64,000 nucleotides of DNA, from the NCBI GenBank assembly GCA_942492445.1, contig CALOEW010000086.1, forward strand, positions 158,897 through 222,896, read 5' to 3'. Numbering within the stretch: the stretch's first letter is position 1; every line of letters begins with the position of its first letter. The notes under the pieces are model-generated. The model was given only the letters and a program-made list of their open reading frames with translations. It had not been told where the DNA came from and did not search any database. The DNA comes from NORP240 sp942492445 (GTDB lineage: Bacteria > Pseudomonadota > Gammaproteobacteria > Pseudomonadales > Pseudohongiellaceae). The translations under genes were made by a program, and so were the position numbers. Below, piece by piece: positions 60,679 to 64,000 of this stretch.

Positions 60679-62442
60679 ATGCACGATCAACTCGTTAATG
60701 TCCTTATCTATCTTGCCGCGGCGGTGGTCGCCGTACCGCTATTTGAGCGCTTCAGACTGGGTGCGATACTGGGGTATCTTGCCGCCGGCATCGCCATCGG
60801 GCCTCACGGTGTCAATGCGATCGCCGATCCGGAGCAGGCCCTGCAACTCGCCGAACTCGGCGTGGTACTGCTGCTGTTCATCATAGGTCTCGAGCTCAGC
60901 CCGACGGTCCTGTGGCGGATGCGGACACTGATCGCCGCGGTCGGTTCAGTGCAACTGCTGGGCACTGCAGCCGTGGTTGGCGGGCTCGTATTCCTGGCCA
61001 CTGACCGTCCGTTAAGCGTCGCCGCCATGATCGGTCTGGCAGTGGCGCTGTCGTCCACCGCATTCGCGGTACAGTTGATGACCAGCTACCGCATCTTCAA
61101 TACGCAGCTGGGGCAGAAAGGTTTTGCGATTCTGCTGCTGCAGGATATGGCGGTGATTCCGATTCTGCTGTTTGTGGCCGCCCTTGCCGGTCCCGGCGCG
61201 AGCAACGGCCCTCCCTGGTGGGTCGGGATGGGCACGCTGATCGGCGTTCTGGTCGCCGGTCGATTCCTGCTGAATCCGCTCCTGCGTCTGGTTGCCAACA
61301 ATGGCAACACGGAGTTGATGACCGCGGCAGCTTTACTGATCGTGCTGGGCACCGCGCTGCTCGTAGAGGCTGCGGGGCTGTCGATGGGTATGGGAGCCTT
61401 CATGGCGGGCGTGCTGCTGGCAAACTCCAGCTTCAAGCATCAACTGGAAACAGAAATCGATCCGTTCAAAGGCCTGTTGCTGGGGCTATTCTTTATTGCC
61501 ATCGGGATGATGCTCGACATCGACCTGCTGTTGCAATCGCCACTGCTGATTATCGGACTGGCTTCAGTGCTCATTGTGGTTAAGGCCGGCATCATTGCGG
61601 GTCTGGCGAAGGTCAGCGGCTCAACACTGCACGACTCGGTTCGCCTGGGGTTGATGCTGTCGCAGGGTGGTGAATTTGCATTTGTGGTGATGACCTTCGC
61701 AATCAGCGCCAGTGTTATCGATGGCAATACCGCCAACACGGTATCGCTGGTGGTCGGTATTTCCATGGCGTTGACGTCGCCGCTTTTGCTGCTTTACAAC
61801 AGGCTGGTGGTGACTACGGCGGATTCGGGCAGGCCTTACGATTCCCAGTGGAGTGAATCGGAGCCGGAAGTCCTGATAGCCGGGTTTGGTCGGGTAGGGC
61901 AGATTACCGGGCGAATTCTGGCGGCGAATAACATTCCCTTTACCGCATTGGATCGAAACGCCGATCACATTGAATTTGTACGGCGGTTTGGTAACAAGGT
62001 CTTTTTCGGCGATGCGACCCGGCTTGATCTTCTGGAAACCGCCGGTATTCGTCATGCCAAAGTGTTACTGATAGCGGTTGATGACGAGGAGGATGCGCTT
62101 GAAATCATTGAACTGGCCCGCCAAGAGTGCCCCAACATCAGGATTGTTTCCCGTGCTCACAATCGCGTCAACCTGTTGCGGCAAATGCGGGCAGGTGCGA
62201 ACGCGTCGATTCGTGAGTTGTTCGGCAGCAGTGTCGATATGGCGGTTGAGGTTCTGAAGGGAATGGACTTCGGTGATGAGAAAGCGCACAACCTGTCGCA
62301 CCTGTTCGAGCTGCATGATCGCAGTCTGATTGAGGAGGCGCTGAAGCACCCGATTGAAATCGAGAAACTGATAGAGATCGGTGTGCAGGGGCGACTGGAA
62401 CTGGAGCAACTGTTCAGCCAGGACCGTGGTAATCTCGATTAG
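60679..62442 (+). CDS. KefC-like cation:proton antiporter (CPA2) with TrkA-N domain
   Basis: A 587-residue protein with about 12 membrane segments in the first 380 residues (VPLFERFRLGAILGYLAAGIAIGP, ELGVVLLLFIIGLELSPTVLWRMR, GLAVALSSTAFAVQLM in parts). A cytoplasmic RCK/TrkA-N domain follows (VLIAGFGRVGQITGRILAAN ... VFFGDATRLDLLETAGI). It is expected to export K+ or Na+ in exchange for protons, gated by nucleotide or thiol ligands in the Kef subfamily. No KefF/KefG partner is adjacent. The ATG lies 94 bases from the divergent esterase start. Confidence 0.92.
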   Translation: MHDQLVNVLIYLAAAVVAVPLFERFRLGAILGYLAAGIAIGPHGVNAIADPEQALQLAELGVVLLLFIIGLELSPTVLWRMRTLIAAVGSVQLLGTAAVVGGLVFLATDRPLSVAAMIGLAVALSSTAFAVQLMTSYRIFNTQLGQKGFAILLLQDMAVIPILLFVAALAGPGASNGPPWWVGMGTLIGVLVAGRFLLNPLLRLVANNGNTELMTAAALLIVLGTALLVEAAGLSMGMGAFMAGVLLANSSFKHQLETEIDPFKGLLLGLFFIAIGMMLDIDLLLQSPLLIIGLASVLIVVKAGIIAGLAKVSGSTLHDSVRLGLMLSQGGEFAFVVMTFAISASVIDGNTANTVSLVVGISMALTSPLLLLYNRLVVTTADSGRPYDSQWSESEPEVLIAGFGRVGQITGRILAANNIPFTALDRNADHIEFVRRFGNKVFFGDATRLDLLETAGIRHAKVLLIAVDDEEDALEIIELARQECPNIRIVSRAHNRVNLLRQMRAGANASIRELFGSSVDMAVEVLKGMDFGDEKAHNLSHLFELHDRSLIEEALKHPIEIEKLIEIGVQGRLELEQLFSQDRGNLD

Positions 62443-62594
62443 CAGGCTGTGATCTACCGCCGGCAGAACTGGACAAGCCCCCGATGCGGAGTTACCTTGG
62501 GCGTTCCCTAGCTTGAGGTTCAGGACTTTCAACAGAAAATAATAAGTGCTGTGGCGGCAGCTGCAGGCATCCTACCAGGGAGAAGAATAAAAAT

Positions 62595-63422
62595 ATGAAA
62601 GCTCCAGGCACTTTTTTCGTCCTCCTTTTTACAGCAGCTTCCTTGGCTGCCCAGGCCCACGATATTCCGCGACTGCCGGATGGACGACCGGACCTCAATG
62701 GCATCTGGCAGGTGATGAACGAGGCCAACTGGGACCTGGAACCACATATCGCCCGGCACTCGGTGCAGATGCGGGAAGGGCCGGTTAACCCGGTGCCCGC
62801 CGTTTCCACCCTGCGTGCCGGTGCCGTTCTGGCAGTGCCCGGGAGTATGGGGGTTATTGTCGGTGGTGGCGGGATTCCCTATACGCCGGCAGCACGGGCC
62901 CTGAAGGAGGAGAACGCGGCGAACTGGATCGAGCGGGACCCGGAGGTCAAGTGCTACATGCCGGGCGTGCCCAGGGCAACTTACATGCCCCATCCCTTCC
63001 AGATTGTTCAAAGTGAAAAGGACACATTTATCGCTTACCAGTTTGCCGGTGCGGTACGGGACATCTACATGAACGACCCGGGACCGGCTCCGCTTGATTC
63101 ATGGATGGGCTGGTCTGCAGGAAGGTGGGAAGGTGACACACTGGTCGTCGATGTGACTGGCCTGCATGACGGCACTTGGCTGGACCGGGCCGGTAGCCAC
63201 CACAGCTACCAGATGCATGTTGTGGAGCGCTACACCATGACCGGGCCTGATCATATTCTCTATGAGGCGATTATTGAAGATCCCCTGGTATTGACTGAGC
63301 CTTTCACAATACGGATGCCGCTTTACCGTCGTATTGAAGAGAATGCCCGCCTTATGGACTTTCGTTGTGTGGAGTTCGTAGAAGAGTTGTTATACGGTGA
63401 GTATCATGGACAAGGCGTATAA
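62595..63422 (+). CDS. exported protein, 'PDLNGIW' family, 3' end altered by an IS remnant
   Basis: A 275-residue protein with a signal peptide (FFVLLFTAASLAAQA). It has RLPDGRPDLNGIWQVMNE, EVKCYMPGVPRATYMPHPFQIV, SAGRWEGDTLVVDVTGLHDG and YTMTGPDHILYEAIIEDP. The WEGDTLVV motif is shared with the gene at 57479. Function unknown; probably periplasmic. GGGAGAAG precedes the ATG. The last residues (about EYHGQGV) come from sequence that in another frame encodes transposase (IMDKAYNDYG), so the native C-terminus appears to have been replaced; only a few residues seem lost. Confidence 0.75.
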   Translation: MKAPGTFFVLLFTAASLAAQAHDIPRLPDGRPDLNGIWQVMNEANWDLEPHIARHSVQMREGPVNPVPAVSTLRAGAVLAVPGSMGVIVGGGGIPYTPAARALKEENAANWIERDPEVKCYMPGVPRATYMPHPFQIVQSEKDTFIAYQFAGAVRDIYMNDPGPAPLDSWMGWSAGRWEGDTLVVDVTGLHDGTWLDRAGSHHSYQMHVVERYTMTGPDHILYEAIIEDPLVLTEPFTIRMPLYRRIEENARLMDFRCVEFVEELLYGEYHGQGV

Positions 63423-63989
63423 TGATTACGGTTTATATAAGAGCTTGACTGACAAAGACATTTCTTTCGTTACCCGTCTGAAAACGAACGCTAAGTATCG
63501 TGTTGTAGAGCGCAGGGGTGTTTTGTTTTCCAAGGGGCTCACCAGTGATCAAACGATCGAATTTACTGGCCAGCTGACTGCTAAGAAATGCCCGATCCCG
63601 CTACGTCGAGGTGGTTATCGTGATCCGGGAAACGCAAGCATTACGTATTCCTGACCAACAATTTCTCCTTGGCCGCGAAGACTATTGCGGATATCTACAA
63701 AGTCCCGCTGGGAAGTCGAACTGTTCTTTAGTGGATCAAACAGAACCTGAAGATCAAAAAGTTTTTCGGTACCAGCAAAAACGCGGTGATGACACAAATA
63801 TGGATCGCTGTGTGTTTTATCTGTTACTGTCGATCATCAAATTTCAGTCTGGCTTACGATTGAGTCTGCAGAAAATCTATCGCCTTTTTGCAGACAAATC
63901 TGTTCGACAAACGCAATTTGATTGAGCTACTGAGAGGTGATCCTGTCCGGCCGGATGAATTTGAACAAAAGCAATTGGCTTGGTTCTGA
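63399..63989 (+). mobile_element. decayed IS4-type transposase fragment
   Basis: Pieces of an IS4-family transposase appear in changing frames: IMDKAYNDYGLYKSL and FVTRLKTNAKYRVVERRG (63403-63500), KHYVFLTNNFSLAAKTIADIY (63636-63690), RWEVELFF then WIKQNLKIKKFFGTSKNAVM (63708-63790), and FYLLLSIIKFQSGLRLSLQKIY (63817-63880). The end is LRGDP ... DEFEQKQLAWF with TGA at 63987-63989. At least three frameshifts and the missing 5' part make it non-functional. Terminal inverted repeats could not be identified; the right end may lie just outside the window. Confidence 0.8.
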
Positions 63990-64000
63990 AAGTTAACGGG

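Noticed and set aside
62440..62560. Second copy of the CAGGCTGTTGAAA element after the antiporter gene
   Set aside because: Only CAGGCTGT matches and there is no facing inverted repeat. The AGGCTGTTG at 58620 is likewise too short.
1..64000. CRISPR array, rRNA operon, or prophage
   Set aside because: No regularly spaced direct repeats, no rRNA sequence, and apart from the lambda-P-like gene no phage structural, integrase or lysis genes.

Overview
The window looks like chromosomal DNA of a free-living, probably marine gammaproteobacterium. The evidence is the housekeeping set and its order: tamA-tamB, uup, ettA, glyA, and nrdR-ribD-ribE-ribBX-ribH-nusB-thiL-pgpA-ribA. Exported proteins with 'PDLxGxW' motifs, a periplasmic quinoprotein and a glucosylglycerate operon point loosely to oligotrophic marine lineages (OM182 or Pseudohongiella-like). 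That placement is a guess from gene content. No rRNA, tRNA or CRISPR array was seen.

Layout. 0-8 kb: the 3' end of a TolB-like/TPR protein, a small SAP-domain protein, and a minus-strand tamA-tamB operon followed by a frameshifted membrane protein. 8-17 kb: PQQ-type exported quinoprotein, an unknown helical protein, small doubtful ORFs, class I aldolase fbaB, ABC-F ATPase uup, an exported triple-CMD protein and a lone periplasmic FMN-binding protein. 17-22 kb (minus): glucosylglycerate operon (gpgS, phosphatase, glycerate kinase, GH13_18 phosphorylase). 22-24 kb: a DnaT-like protein with three DnaT repeats, overlapping a lambda-P-like helicase-loader gene. 24-32 kb: malic enzyme, an exported DapA-family protein, and the complete Entner-Doudoroff operon zwf-pgl-edd-eda. 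32-46.5 kb (minus): ettA-glk-malQ-glgB-glgX-glgP-glgC-glgA, a complete glycogen operon led by a translation factor. 47-55 kb (plus): glyA, a MITE-like palindrome, then the riboflavin/nusB/thiL/pgpA block. 55-57 kb (minus): cobO-btuF behind a cobalamin riboswitch. 57-64 kb: two related exported proteins of unknown function, an ABC-exporter relic, a type-B carboxylesterase, a KefC-like antiporter and a decayed IS4-type transposase at the right edge.

How the genes connect. The central region is a carbon-storage hub. Glucokinase and the ED genes process glucose. GlgC/GlgA/GlgB build glycogen, and GlgP/GlgX/MalQ dismantle it. The glucosylglycerate operon would make a compatible solute from 3-phosphoglycerate and nucleotide-glucose, and recover it as glucose-1-phosphate plus glycerate. 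Glucose-1-phosphate links the two operons.

The most striking anomaly is that four minus-strand genes (a membrane protein after tamB, glycerate kinase, glgA, glgP) are each broken by what reads as exactly one extra base. Three of the four belong to carbohydrate storage. This is either sequencing/assembly error or recent decay, and the sequence alone cannot decide. The best candidates for unusual biology are the triple-DnaT/lambda-P pair, the triple-CMD exported protein, the exported DapA homologue, and the placement of ettA at the head of the glycogen operon.
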